Origin: Alphaproteobacteria bacterium
Lineage (GTDB): Bacteria > Pseudomonadota > Alphaproteobacteria > Micropepsales > Micropepsaceae
Direction: 5' to 3'
DNA: 64,000 nucleotides
Assembly: GCA_021325375.1 (NCBI GenBank)
Contig: JAJPHG010000025.1
Coordinates: 124,001 to 188,000, forward strand
Shown here: in pieces, positions 31,280 through 39,157 of the stretch
Layout of the letters: each line of letters begins with the position of its first letter
Position numbering within the stretch: position 1 is the stretch's first letter
Program-made: the position numbers and the translations under genes
Notes under the pieces: generated by a model
What the model saw: the letters and a program-made list of their open reading frames with translations, nothing else
Databases searched by the model: none
What the model was told of the DNA's origin: nothing

Positions 31280-32497
31280 ATGGGCGCGCTTTCCCACATC
31301 CGGGTTTTGGACCTTTCCCGCGTGCTCGCGGCGCCCTGGGCCACGCAAATCCTGGGCGATCTGGGCGCGGAGGTGATCAAGGTCGAGAAACCCGGCGAGG
31401 GTGACGAGACGCGTCACTTTGGCCCACCGTTCATTAACGGGCCCGATGGGACACGGGGCGACGCCACCTATTTCCTCGCCGCCAACCGCAACAAGAAATC
31501 GGTCACCATCGATTTCTCCAAGCCCGAGGGTGCCGCGCTGGTGAAGCGCCTGGCCCGGCGCGCCCATGTGGTGGTGGAGAACTTCAAGACCGGGGCGCTG
31601 GCGAAGTACGGCCTCGACTATGAAAGCCTCAGGAACGAGAACCCGGCGCTCATCTATTGCTCGCTGACCGGCTTCGGCCATGACGGACCCAAGAAGGACA
31701 AGGCGGGCTACGACTATCTCATCCAGGGCATGGGTGGGCTGATGAGCGTCACCGGCCAGCCGGACGGGGCGCCGGGCGCCGAGCCGATGAAGGTGGGCGT
31801 GGCGGTCAGCGACCTGGTGACGGGTCTATATACGGCCATCGCGATCCTGGCCGCGCTGCTGCACCAGGCGCGGACGGGCGAAGGCCAATCCATCGACATG
31901 GCGCTGTTCGACTGCCAGGCGGCGGGCCTCGCCAACCAGGCAACGAACTATCTGGTCGGCGGGATGCTGCCCCAGCGCCTGGGCAACGCCCATCCCAACA
32001 TCGTGCCCTATCAGGTCTTTGAGGTGGCCGACGGACACCTGATCCTGGCCGTCGCCAACGACCGCCAGTTCGCGAGCTTCGCCAAGGTTGCGGGCATGGG
32101 CGAACTCGCGCGCGATCCGCGCTTCGCCGGCAACGCCGAGCGCGTCGCCCATCGCGCCGCCCTGATCGCGCGCATCGAGCCCGTCATGCGCCGCCACGGC
32201 GTCGAGCATTGGATCGCGCTGCTGGAGGCGGCCAACGTCCCCTGCGGCGCCATCAACCGCATCGACCAGGTCTTCGCGGACCCACAGGCCATCGCCCGCG
32301 GCCTCACCGTCGCCATGCAGCACGCGACCGCGGGCGCGATGAGCCTCGTCGCCAGTCCCTTGCGCCTGTCTGCCACGCCGCCCGAATACCGCTGCGCCCC
32401 GCCGCTGCTCGGGCAGCACACGGAAGAAATCCTCCAAGGCCTGTTAGCCATTCAAGCTACGGAAATCGAAGCGCTTCGCGCCAAAGGCGTCGTTTAA
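31280..32497 (+). CDS. CaiB/BaiF-family CoA-transferase
   Basis: A 405-residue class III CoA-transferase. LSHIRVLDLSRVLAAPWATQ, LGAEVIKVEKPGEGDETRHF and NRNKKSVTIDF form the N-terminal part; the catalytic Asp is expected in SIDMALFDCQAAGLANQ; and GNAHPNIVPYQVFEVADGHL follows. Enzymes of this family move CoA between organic acids such as succinate, itaconate, mesaconate or formate/oxalate. The presence of CitE- and mesaconyl-CoA-hydratase-like genes 2-5 kb away makes a C4/C5 dicarboxylic acid substrate plausible, but they are not in one operon. Confidence 0.9.
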   Translation: MGALSHIRVLDLSRVLAAPWATQILGDLGAEVIKVEKPGEGDETRHFGPPFINGPDGTRGDATYFLAANRNKKSVTIDFSKPEGAALVKRLARRAHVVVENFKTGALAKYGLDYESLRNENPALIYCSLTGFGHDGPKKDKAGYDYLIQGMGGLMSVTGQPDGAPGAEPMKVGVAVSDLVTGLYTAIAILAALLHQARTGEGQSIDMALFDCQAAGLANQATNYLVGGMLPQRLGNAHPNIVPYQVFEVADGHLILAVANDRQFASFAKVAGMGELARDPRFAGNAERVAHRAALIARIEPVMRRHGVEHWIALLEAANVPCGAINRIDQVFADPQAIARGLTVAMQHATAGAMSLVASPLRLSATPPEYRCAPPLLGQHTEEILQGLLAIQATEIEALRAKGVV

Positions 32498-32581
32498 GGT
32501 CAATTTCGCGCGTCCGCTTGCGAACGGACGCGCAACCAATCCTTCAAGCCTCGCGTTCTAGCTTGTGCCTGGGAGGCAGAA

Positions 32582-32905
32582 GTGAAACGCGTTCTCGTAG
32601 CCTTGTTCGTACTATCGGCGACGGCCGTTCCGGCGCTGGGCGACGATTTCGGCAATCGGCACGACACCCGCGCGTTCTGGCTGAAGGACCAGCCCTGGCC
32701 CATGACGCACGGGCAGGCCGACCCGGCGCCACCGGTCCGCTTCACCAAGACCTACATGGACGGCATCGCCCGGCGCTTCGGCGCGGGCAGCGGTCACGCG
32801 GATCTCTTCGAGCAGCGCCTGGGCGGCCCGAGCGGCCCCGGTCTCGTAGGCACGGTCGACGGCGGCGCGCCCAAGCTCGAGCTGCGCTGGCATCCGGGGG
32901 AGTAA
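32582..32905 (+). CDS. hypothetical small exported protein
   Basis: A 107-residue protein starting at GTG 32582 after GGGAGGCAGAA. Residues 1-20 (MKRVLVALFVLSATAVPALG) are a signal peptide. The mature part contains RHDTRAFWLKDQPWPMTHGQ and MDGIARRFGAGSGHADLFEQ and is rich in Gly, Pro and charged residues. I do not recognise it. It follows the CoA-transferase gene by 84 bases and precedes a repeat and asd. Confidence 0.6.
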   Translation: MKRVLVALFVLSATAVPALGDDFGNRHDTRAFWLKDQPWPMTHGQADPAPPVRFTKTYMDGIARRFGAGSGHADLFEQRLGGPSGPGLVGTVDGGAPKLELRWHPGE

Positions 32906-32924
32906 TACCTATCGCTCATTCATC

Positions 32925-33026
32925 GTCATGGCCGGGCTTGACCCGGCCATCCAGAGTCACGTGCTCGCTATCGCTCGCGCTGGATGGCGTCCGCACGCTG
33001 TCGCTACGGACCAGGGGCGGCCATGA
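32925..33026. repeat. palindromic intergenic repeat, GGGCTTGACCC-arm type
   Basis: CGTCATGGCCGGGCTTGACC and GGGGCGGCCATGACGA close the element; GTGCTCGCTATCGCTCGCGC and other short inner pairs follow. The left outer arm matches the 23601 element, but the inner CGCGGAGACGCGGAG core is absent. It sits before asd. Confidence 0.75.
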
Positions 33027-33120
33027 CGAAGATGGAATAAAAACCGTTCTAAACGCCTTTTCTCCGTCATTTTCCTCTAGTATTGCTCCCTCATCGAACG
33101 TGTGAAGGGACGAAAGTATC

Positions 33121-34140
33121 ATGAGCTACAAGGTCGCCGTGGTCGGCGCGACCGGCAATGTCGGGCGGGAGATGCTGAACGTCCTCGCCCAGCGCCAATT
33201 CCCCGCGCGCGAGGTCGTGGCGCTCGCCTCGACGCGCTCCAACGGCACGGAGGTGTCGTTCGGCGACGGCGTGCTGAAGGTGAAGGCGCTCGATTACTAC
33301 GATTTCAAGGGCACCGACATCGTGCTGATGGCGGCGGGCTCGGCCATCTCCAAGCCCTGGGCGCCGAAGATCGTGGCCCAAGGCGCGCTCGTCATCGACA
33401 ACGCGTCGTGCTGGCGCCTCGACCGCGAGGTGCCGCTGGTGGTGCCGGAGGTCAATGCCCACGATCTCGACAACATCAAGAAAGGCATCATCGCCAATCC
33501 CAACTGCGCCATCGCCCAGCTCGTGGTGGCGCTGAAGCCCTTGAACGACGAGGCCAAGATCAAGCGCGTGGTGGTGGCGACCTATCAATCCGTCTCGGGC
33601 GCCGGCAAGGCCGCGATGGACGAGCTCTTCCGCCAGACGCGCGCGATCTTCGTCGCCGACCCGATCGAGACGGAGCATTTCACCAAGCAGATCGCGTTCA
33701 ACGTCATCCCCCAGATCCAGGAATTCCACGCCAGCGGCTACACCAACGAGGAATTCAAGATGATGGCCGAGGTGCAGAAGATCCTCGACCCCGACATCCA
33801 GCTCACCGCGACCTGCGTGCGCGTGCCGGTCTTCGTCGGCCATTCCGAAGCGGTGAACGTCGAGTTCGAGCGGCCGATCACCGCGGAGCGCGCGCGCGCG
33901 ATCCTGCGCGAGGCGCCGGGCGTGCTCGTCGTCGACAAGCGCGAGGACGGCGGCTACGTCACGCCGATCGAATGCGTCGGCGAGGACGCGACCTATGTCA
34001 GCCGCATCCGCAAGGACCCGACCGTCGAGCACGGATTGTCGCTGTGGGTGGTGAGCGACAATCTGCGCAAGGGCGCCGCGCTGAACGCCGTGCAGATCGC
34101 GGAGTGTCTGATCAACCGGAAGATTCTGAAAGCGGCCTGA
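33121..34140 (+). CDS. asd: aspartate-semialdehyde dehydrogenase
   Basis: A 339-residue enzyme that reduces 4-aspartyl phosphate to aspartate semialdehyde, the branch point to lysine/diaminopimelate, threonine and methionine. It shows the NADP-binding VAVVGATGNVGREML, the active-site Cys in KGIIANPNCAIAQLVVALK, YQSVSGAGKAAMDEL, and the substrate-binding Arg in TCVRVPVFVGHSEAVN with the catalytic His. The length and start are normal. dapC and lysA elsewhere in the window belong to the same pathway. Confidence 0.97.
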   Translation: MSYKVAVVGATGNVGREMLNVLAQRQFPAREVVALASTRSNGTEVSFGDGVLKVKALDYYDFKGTDIVLMAAGSAISKPWAPKIVAQGALVIDNASCWRLDREVPLVVPEVNAHDLDNIKKGIIANPNCAIAQLVVALKPLNDEAKIKRVVVATYQSVSGAGKAAMDELFRQTRAIFVADPIETEHFTKQIAFNVIPQIQEFHASGYTNEEFKMMAEVQKILDPDIQLTATCVRVPVFVGHSEAVNVEFERPITAERARAILREAPGVLVVDKREDGGYVTPIECVGEDATYVSRIRKDPTVEHGLSLWVVSDNLRKGAALNAVQIAECLINRKILKAA

Positions 34141-34152
34141 ACCGACCCCAAC

Positions 34153-34324
34153 TGTCATGGCCCGCGAATGCGGGCCACCCAGCTGGGTTCTGCATGATCG
34201 TGAAGGAATCACGCGGAGACGCGGAGTGCGCGGAGTTGAGCTGTCCCTCCGCGTCCTCCGCGTGATAACCTGTTGAAGGCAATGCGGGCGTCACCTGGGT
34301 GGCCCGCATTCGCGGGCCATGACA
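34153..34324. repeat. nested palindromic intergenic repeat, family A copy 2
   Basis: It has the same outer arms as the copy at 2281 (TGTCATGGCCCGCGAATGCG and reverse complement) and the inner pair CACGCGGAGACGCGGAG / CTCCGCGTCCTCCGCGTG. It lies 12 bases after the asd stop and 10 bases before the SnoaL-like gene. Confidence 0.9.
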
Positions 34325-34334
34325 ATATAGGGCG

Positions 34335-34841
34335 ATGGAAAGCGAAGCATTTAAATCCCTCATCGCCCATTTCGGCGCCGCGGCCACCGCAGGCGACGGG
34401 CGCGCGCTCTCGCATCTCTTCACCGAGGGCGGCGTCTATCACGACTACATCTACGGGCCGCATCGCGGGCGCGAGGCGATCGCGGGGATGCTGGAGAACC
34501 TCTTCCACCGCGACGCCGCCGAATACGACTGGACGTTCTTCGATCCGGCGTGCTGCGGCGATATCGGCTATGCGCGCTCGCTGTCGCGCTTCGTCTCGAC
34601 GATCCCGGAGTTCAAGGGCCGCGAGGTCGTCATCGACGGCATCAGCCGCTTCGTGCTCGAGGGCGACCGCATCGCCGAATACCATGAGAGCGTGAACGGC
34701 GGCGTGGCGCAGTCGCAGCTCGGCCTGGCGCCCGAGCGCATGGCGAAAGTGATGGCCAAGTGGACGAAGCGCCTTCTTGATGACGCCGAAGTTCAGGCCT
34801 ATCGCGCCGCCGCCCGCGCGCGCTATGTCGGCGGAGGCTGA
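34335..34841 (+). CDS. SnoaL-like (NTF2-fold) protein
   Basis: A 168-residue protein with the SnoaL/NTF2-like pattern: LIAHFGAAATAGDGRALSHL, FTEGGVYHDYIYGPHRGREA, then FHRDAAEYDWTFF and a closing beta-hairpin (VVIDGISRFVLEGDRIAEYH). Such domains serve as small enzymes (isomerases, cyclases, dehalogenases) or binding proteins; no specific activity can be assigned. The next gene starts 1 base after the stop, so the protein may act with the CitE-like lyase. Confidence 0.8.
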   Translation: MESEAFKSLIAHFGAAATAGDGRALSHLFTEGGVYHDYIYGPHRGREAIAGMLENLFHRDAAEYDWTFFDPACCGDIGYARSLSRFVSTIPEFKGREVVIDGISRFVLEGDRIAEYHESVNGGVAQSQLGLAPERMAKVMAKWTKRLLDDAEVQAYRAAARARYVGGG

Positions 34842-34842
34842 G

Positions 34843-35694
34843 ATGGCGACGATCCGTCCGCGCCGCTCCGTGCTCTATATGCCGGGCTCCAACGCGCGCG
34901 CGCTGGAGAAGGCGCGCGACATCGCCGCCGATGCGCTGATCCTGGATCTCGAGGACGCCGTCGCGCCCGATGCGAAAGACGCCGCGCGGCAGCAGGTCGT
35001 GGATGCGGTGGGCGCGAAGGGTTTCGGCAAGCGCGAGGTGATCGTGCGCGTCAATGCGCTGTCGACATCGTGGGGCGGGCCCGACATCACGGCCGTTGCC
35101 GCAGCACGACCCGACGCGATCCTGATCCCGAAAGTCTCCGAGCCAAGCGACCTGTTGCGCGTCGCCGAGCGCGCGCCGGGCATGGCGCTGTGGGCGATGA
35201 TCGAGACGCCGCTCGCGATCCTCAACATCGCCGCACTCGCGGCGACGGAACGCGGGCTCGCCTGCTTCGTCATGGGCACCAACGATCTCGTCAAGGAGAT
35301 GCGCGGCGAGCACATGAGGGACCGCGCCAATCTGGCCGCTTCGCTCGCCCTGTCGGTGACGGCGGCGCGCGCGCACGGCCTCGCCGTCATCGACGGCGTG
35401 TTCAACGACATCCAGGACGCGGACGGCTTCGCCGCGCAATGCCGCCAGGCGCGCGCCTTCGGCTTCGACGGCAAGACGCTGATCCATCCAAGCCAGGTCG
35501 GCCCCTGCAACGAGATCTTCGCGCCCTCGGCGGACGAGATCGCCGCCGCGCGCAAGATCATCGCCGCGTTCGCACTGCCCGAGAACAAGGGCAAGGGCGC
35601 GATCAAGCTCGACGGCCGCATGGTCGAGATCCTCCACGCCGACATCGCGCGGCGGACCGTGGCTTTGGCGGATGCGATAGAACAGCTAACCTAG
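34843..35694 (+). CDS. CitE-family CoA-ester lyase / thioesterase
   Basis: A 283-residue HpcH/HpaI-CitE fold enzyme: RRSVLYMPGSNARALEKA, DALILDLEDAVAPDAKD, VRVNALSTSWGGPDI, WAMIETPLAILNIAAL, and GKTLIHPSQVGPCNEIF. The length fits single-subunit CitE-like proteins, including beta-methylmalyl-CoA lyase and malyl-CoA thioesterase types. The mesaconyl-CoA-hydratase-like gene lies 404 bases downstream, beyond a repeat that carries a GIY-YIG gene, so a C5 CoA-ester role is likely. The ATG at 34843 follows GGAGGCTGAG and is preferred over an upstream in-frame ATG at 34777. Confidence 0.88.
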   Translation: MATIRPRRSVLYMPGSNARALEKARDIAADALILDLEDAVAPDAKDAARQQVVDAVGAKGFGKREVIVRVNALSTSWGGPDITAVAAARPDAILIPKVSEPSDLLRVAERAPGMALWAMIETPLAILNIAALAATERGLACFVMGTNDLVKEMRGEHMRDRANLAASLALSVTAARAHGLAVIDGVFNDIQDADGFAAQCRQARAFGFDGKTLIHPSQVGPCNEIFAPSADEIAAARKIIAAFALPENKGKGAIKLDGRMVEILHADIARRTVALADAIEQLT

Positions 35695-35701
35695 GCCCGA
35701 T

Positions 35702-36084
35702 TGTCATCCCGGCCGAGCGCAGCGCGTGCCGGGACCCAGGGGGCGGCCATGCGCGATCATTGCTATTTCGTCTACATGCTGGCCAGCAAGCCACAGGAAA
35801 CGCTCTATGTCGGCGTGCCCAACGACCTGATGCGACGGATTTATGAGCATCGAGAAGGGCTCATCCGGGGCTTCACCAGAAAATACGGCGTGAAGATGTT
35901 GGTATGGTACGAGCGGTACGGTGACATCAACGATGCCATCGCATGGGAGAAGCGGATCAAGCGCTGGCGTCGGGATTGGAAGAAAAATCTCATCGAGCGC
36001 GACAATCCGTACTGGACTGATCTATATCCAGCCCTGCTCAACGCTGGGTCCCGGACCGCGCCTTCGGCGCGTCCGGGATGACAA
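35702..36084. mobile_element. family B repeat pair enclosing a GIY-YIG gene
   Basis: The left arm TTGTCATCCCGGCCGAGCGC...GTGCCGGGACCCAGG and the right arm CTGGGTCCCGG...CCGGGATGACAA are inverted versions of the family B repeat, the same repeat as at 30351. The complete GIY-YIG reading frame lies between the arms, and its last residues are encoded by the right arm. The unit sits between the CitE-like and MaoC genes, which read in the same direction. No target-site duplication was identified, and mobility is inferred. Confidence 0.6.
35749..36081 (+). CDS. GIY-YIG domain protein
   Basis: A 110-residue single-domain protein. FVYMLASKPQETLYVGVPND is the GIY-YIG core (FVYML for GIY, LYVG for YIG), followed by DLMRRIYEHREGL with the usual Arg and His-containing helix, then WYERYGDINDAIAWEKRIK with the conserved acidic residue, and a basic RWRRDWKKNLIERDN. 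Many small bacterial members of this family resemble UvrC's N-terminal domain and are annotated as putative endonucleases without a known role. It lies exactly between inverted repeat arms, and the C-terminal PSARPG is encoded by repeat sequence. A role in spreading or maintaining the repeat is an attractive but unproved idea. Confidence 0.88.
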   Translation: MRDHCYFVYMLASKPQETLYVGVPNDLMRRIYEHREGLIRGFTRKYGVKMLVWYERYGDINDAIAWEKRIKRWRRDWKKNLIERDNPYWTDLYPALLNAGSRTAPSARPG

Positions 36085-36098
36085 TAGGGGGTAAAGGG

Positions 36099-37175
36099 GT
36101 GACGGCGGTAAAGGCATCCACCGGCAATTTCTTCGAGGATTTCGCGCTCCGGCAGCGTTTCGTCCATGCGCCGCCGCGCACGCTGACGGTGGGGGACGCC
36201 GCGCTCTACAAGGCGATCTACGGCGCGCGCTTCGCGCTGCAGTCGAGCGAGCCGTTGGCGTGCGCGATGGGCCACAAGACGACGCCGTTCGACGACCTGC
36301 TCGTCTTCCACATGGCCTTCGGGGCGAGCGTGGGCGACATCTCGCTCAACGCGGTCGCCAATCTGGGCTACGCGCAGGTGCGCCTCGGCAAGCCGCTCTA
36401 TCCCGGCGCCACGCTGAGCACGTCTTCGGAAGTGATCGGACTGAAGGAGAACTCCGACGGCAAGACCGGCACCGTCTATGTGCGCACCGAGGCGCTGGAC
36501 GGGATGGACGATGAGGTCGTCTCCTTCGTGCGCTGGGTGATGGTGCGCAAGCGCGACGCCGCCTCGCCGCCACCGCAAACGACGGTGCCCGAGCTGCAAA
36601 GCGTCGTCTCGCCCGCCTCGCTGGTCGCGCCCGACGGCATCGACTTCAAATCGCCGCCGCCGCACGAGGTGGGAGGCGCGCTCACCTGGGAAGACTACGA
36701 AATCGGCGAGAAGATCGACCACATCGACGGCACGACGATCGAGGACGCCGAGCACATGATGGCGACGCGGCTCTATCACAACACCGCGCGCGTGCATTTC
36801 AACCAGTTCTCGGAAAAGCAGGGCCGCTTCGGCAAGCGCATCGTCTATGGCGGGCATGTGATCTCGATCGCGCGCGCGCTGTCCTACAACGGCCTGCCGA
36901 CCGCGTTCTCGATCTGCGCGATCAATGGCGGGCGGCACGTGGGCCCGGTGTTCGCGGGCGACACGATCTTCGCGTGGACCGAAATCCTCGACAAGACGAC
37001 GGTCCCCAAAGCCTCGGGCCTGATCATGGACCGGCACGATTGCGGCGCGCTGCGCCTGCGCACGGTCGCGACCAAGAACCTGCCCTGCGGCGATTTTCCC
37101 GATAGGAAGGACGGCGCATACAATGAGAACGTCGTCCTGGACCTCGACTACTGGGCGATCCTGCCGCGCCGCTGA
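36099..37175 (+). CDS. mesaconyl-CoA hydratase-like double MaoC protein
   Basis: A 358-residue protein with two MaoC/hot-dog modules. The N-terminal one has GNFFEDFALRQRFVHAPPRT and CAMGHKTTPFDDLLVFHMAF; the C-terminal one has YEIGEKIDHIDGTTIEDAEH, RVHFNQFSEK and IVYGGHVISIARAL. This long form matches mesaconyl-CoA hydratase, which acts in the ethylmalonyl-CoA pathway and makes beta-methylmalyl-CoA, the substrate of a CitE-type lyase such as the one at 34843. GTG 36099 with GGGGGTAAA before it is chosen; an ATG at 36078 lies inside the repeat. The stop overlaps zapE by one base. Confidence 0.85.
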   Translation: MTAVKASTGNFFEDFALRQRFVHAPPRTLTVGDAALYKAIYGARFALQSSEPLACAMGHKTTPFDDLLVFHMAFGASVGDISLNAVANLGYAQVRLGKPLYPGATLSTSSEVIGLKENSDGKTGTVYVRTEALDGMDDEVVSFVRWVMVRKRDAASPPPQTTVPELQSVVSPASLVAPDGIDFKSPPPHEVGGALTWEDYEIGEKIDHIDGTTIEDAEHMMATRLYHNTARVHFNQFSEKQGRFGKRIVYGGHVISIARALSYNGLPTAFSICAINGGRHVGPVFAGDTIFAWTEILDKTTVPKASGLIMDRHDCGALRLRTVATKNLPCGDFPDRKDGAYNENVVLDLDYWAILPRR

Positions 37176-38263
37176 TGCCCTTCCTCGCCCGATACCGCAA
37201 AGCCGTCGCGAACGGCACGCTCAAGCCCGACGCCGGCCAGGACCGCGTCGCGGCCAGGCTCGAGGCGCTGGCGCAGGCGCTCGCGCGCTGGCGCCCCGGC
37301 CGCGGCCTGTTCGGTCCGCGCAAGCCGCCGCGCGGACTCTACATCTTCGGCGATGTCGGGCGCGGCAAGACGATGCTGATGGACCTGTTCTTCGAGAGCG
37401 TCGAGACGGCGCCCAAGCGCCGCGTCCACTTCAACGTCTTCATGGTCGAGACCCATGCCCGCCTGCATGCCGAGCGCCAGCGCATCGGCGCCAGCGACGC
37501 GATCCTGCCCGTCGCCAGGACGATCGCCGACGAAGCGCGGCTGCTGTGCTTCGACGAGTTCCAGGTGAACGACGTCGCCGACGCGATGATCCTCGGCCGC
37601 CTGTTCGAGCAGCTCCTGGAGCGCGGCGTGGTGATCGTGGCGACCTCGAACACCGCGCCGGACCGGTTGTACGAAGACGGCCTCAACCGCCAGCTCTTCC
37701 TGCCCTTCATCGCGCTCATCAAGGAAAAGCTCGACGTGGTCGAGCTCGGCGGCGCGATCGATTACCGCCGCCGCCTCATCGGCGGGCTGAACGTCTATCT
37801 CACGCCCTTGGGCCCCGAGACCGACGCCGCGATGGACGAGGATTGGCTCAAGCTCACCGGCCGCAAGGGCGGCGACGCGCAGACGCTCACCGTGCTCGGC
37901 CGCGCGCTCGTCGTGCCCTGCGCGGCGAAGGGCGTGGCGCGCTTTCCGTTCGACGCGCTTTGCCTGGCGCCGCTCGCGGCGGCCGACTATCTCGCCATCG
38001 CGCACAATTTCCACACGCTGCTGATCGACCGCATCCCGCAGATGAACACGGACATGCGCGACGCCGCGCGGCGGTTCATCCAGCTCATCGACACGCTTTA
38101 TGACGAGAACATCAAGCTCGTCTGTTCCGCCGCCGTCCCGCCGGACCGGCTCTACCCCGAAGGCGAGGGGTCTGCCGCGTTCCAGCGCACCGTGTCGCGG
38201 CTGCTGGAGATGCAATCGCGCGCCTACCTTGAACAAGAGAGGCTGGAGCGCGAGAGGGGTTGA
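37175..38263 (+). CDS. zapE: ZapE/AFG1-type cell-division ATPase
   Basis: A 362-residue AAA-like ATPase. It contains GLYIFGDVGRGKTMLMDLFF (Walker A at about residues 51-70), RVHFNVFMVETHARLH, ARLLCFDEFQVNDVADAMIL (Walker B), and VIVATSNTAPDRLYEDGLNR (sensor). Bacterial ZapE is related to mitochondrial AFG1/LACE1 and acts at the division ring under stress. In alphaproteobacteria the gene often stands close to central-metabolism genes. The ATG overlaps the MaoC stop codon, indicating co-translation. It ends 31 bases before a small membrane-protein gene. Confidence 0.9.
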   Translation: MPFLARYRKAVANGTLKPDAGQDRVAARLEALAQALARWRPGRGLFGPRKPPRGLYIFGDVGRGKTMLMDLFFESVETAPKRRVHFNVFMVETHARLHAERQRIGASDAILPVARTIADEARLLCFDEFQVNDVADAMILGRLFEQLLERGVVIVATSNTAPDRLYEDGLNRQLFLPFIALIKEKLDVVELGGAIDYRRRLIGGLNVYLTPLGPETDAAMDEDWLKLTGRKGGDAQTLTVLGRALVVPCAAKGVARFPFDALCLAPLAAADYLAIAHNFHTLLIDRIPQMNTDMRDAARRFIQLIDTLYDENIKLVCSAAVPPDRLYPEGEGSAAFQRTVSRLLEMQSRAYLEQERLERERG

Positions 38264-38294
38264 GGGACGCCCGCCCGCTCCTACATAGTGGGGG

Positions 38295-38690
38295 ATGGTC
38301 TGGAATATCGTCACTGTCGCCTTGATCGTGCTCGCGGGGCTGGTTCTGGTCCATCCGCGCGTGACGGGCGCGTTCCGCCGCTTCGACGCGCGCTCGCGCG
38401 AGCGCATCCTCGCCGAGCGCCTGGACCGCGGCGACCCGCAGGCGCATTTCCGCCACACCCTCAAGCTGGCCGAGGAGCAGGTCGAGGAGGTGAGCACGGT
38501 CACCGTCCCCGACGAGCGCACGGGCGAGCCGGTGACGCGCTACCTCTTCGAAGGCGAGACGTTCATGAACGAGGCGGACGCGCTCGAGGCCCGCGCCGAC
38601 AGGATGCGCGCGATAGCGCGGGGCTTCTACATGGACCTCCCCGCCGCGCTGCGCGCGCGCCGCGAGGAAGACAGGATCAAGAGCAATTGA
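38295..38690 (+). CDS. hypothetical single-pass membrane protein
   Basis: A 131-residue protein with one N-terminal membrane segment (VWNIVTVALIVLAGLVLVHP, residues 2-21) followed by a charged, helical cytoplasmic region (RRFDARSRERILAERLDRGD, HTLKLAEEQVEEVSTVTVPD). A short beta part with TGEPVTRYLFEGETFMNE follows. I do not recognise the family. It follows zapE closely and could be transcribed with it. Confidence 0.65.
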   Translation: MVWNIVTVALIVLAGLVLVHPRVTGAFRRFDARSRERILAERLDRGDPQAHFRHTLKLAEEQVEEVSTVTVPDERTGEPVTRYLFEGETFMNEADALEARADRMRAIARGFYMDLPAALRARREEDRIKSN

Positions 38691-38694
38691 TTTG

Positions 38695-39149
38695 CGGTAT
38701 GTTGGCGCAAACGCCACCGGCCTAGCCAGGATTTGGCGGGAAATAGTGGGATTTAGGGCAAGCCTTTTATGGCTTCCTCAATTACATCCCAGAGCTTCTC
38801 GTCCCGCTCTTTCGTATCCGCCCAGACGGCGCTGAAATGCACGATCCGCTTTCCGTCCGCGATGGGCATTCGAGCGCCATCCCGCAAGGCGCGGATCGAA
38901 TCGATCTTCCCGGCGCCATCGCTTCGCAGTCGGGCAAGGATCACTTCGGTAGAGGAACCCTCTCGCACCGATTTCGAGACGATATTTGAGCGCTTCCGGC
39001 GCCGCCAGCGCCGATACAGGTCCCGCCACAGGCGGGTGATGACGGCCTCAGTTCGCGGGTTCAGGTCTTGGGGCATGGGGGGCGGCATAGTCCGGTTCAT
39101 TGCCTGGGTGGTGCATGGGTAAGGTTTCACCCTTTGCGCCAACATACCG
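38695..39149. repeat. 17-base terminal inverted repeat around a small gene
   Basis: CGGTATGTTGGCGCAAA at 38695-38711 and its exact reverse complement at 39133-39149 enclose about 420 bases, most of them filled by one small leftward frame. No direct target-site duplication is evident at the edges. The arrangement is that of a short non-autonomous element or a cassette, or the ends of a former insertion. Confidence 0.6.
38753..39100 (-). CDS. hypothetical protein inside an inverted-repeat cassette
   Basis: A protein of about 115 residues I do not recognise. It begins MNRTMPPPMPQDLNPRTEA and contains a very basic stretch (LWRDLYRRWRRRKRSNIVSK), then EVILARLRSDGAGKIDSIRA and IVHFSAVWADTKERDEKLWD with a helical end. 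The start is unsure: an in-frame ATG at 39145 lies within the right-hand inverted repeat, and others lie at 39100 and further in. The opposite strand is also open, but its translation is Arg/Ser-rich and looks like a shadow. Confidence 0.45.
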   Translation of the reverse strand: MNRTMPPPMPQDLNPRTEAVITRLWRDLYRRWRRRKRSNIVSKSVREGSSTEVILARLRSDGAGKIDSIRALRDGARMPIADGKRIVHFSAVWADTKERDEKLWDVIEEAIKGLP

Positions 39150-39157
39150 GAAAAATC

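Noticed and set aside
38769..39122. 117-residue + strand frame inside the inverted-repeat cassette
   Set aside because: The opposite (minus) frame has more protein-like composition; this one is Ser/Arg-rich and looks like its shadow.
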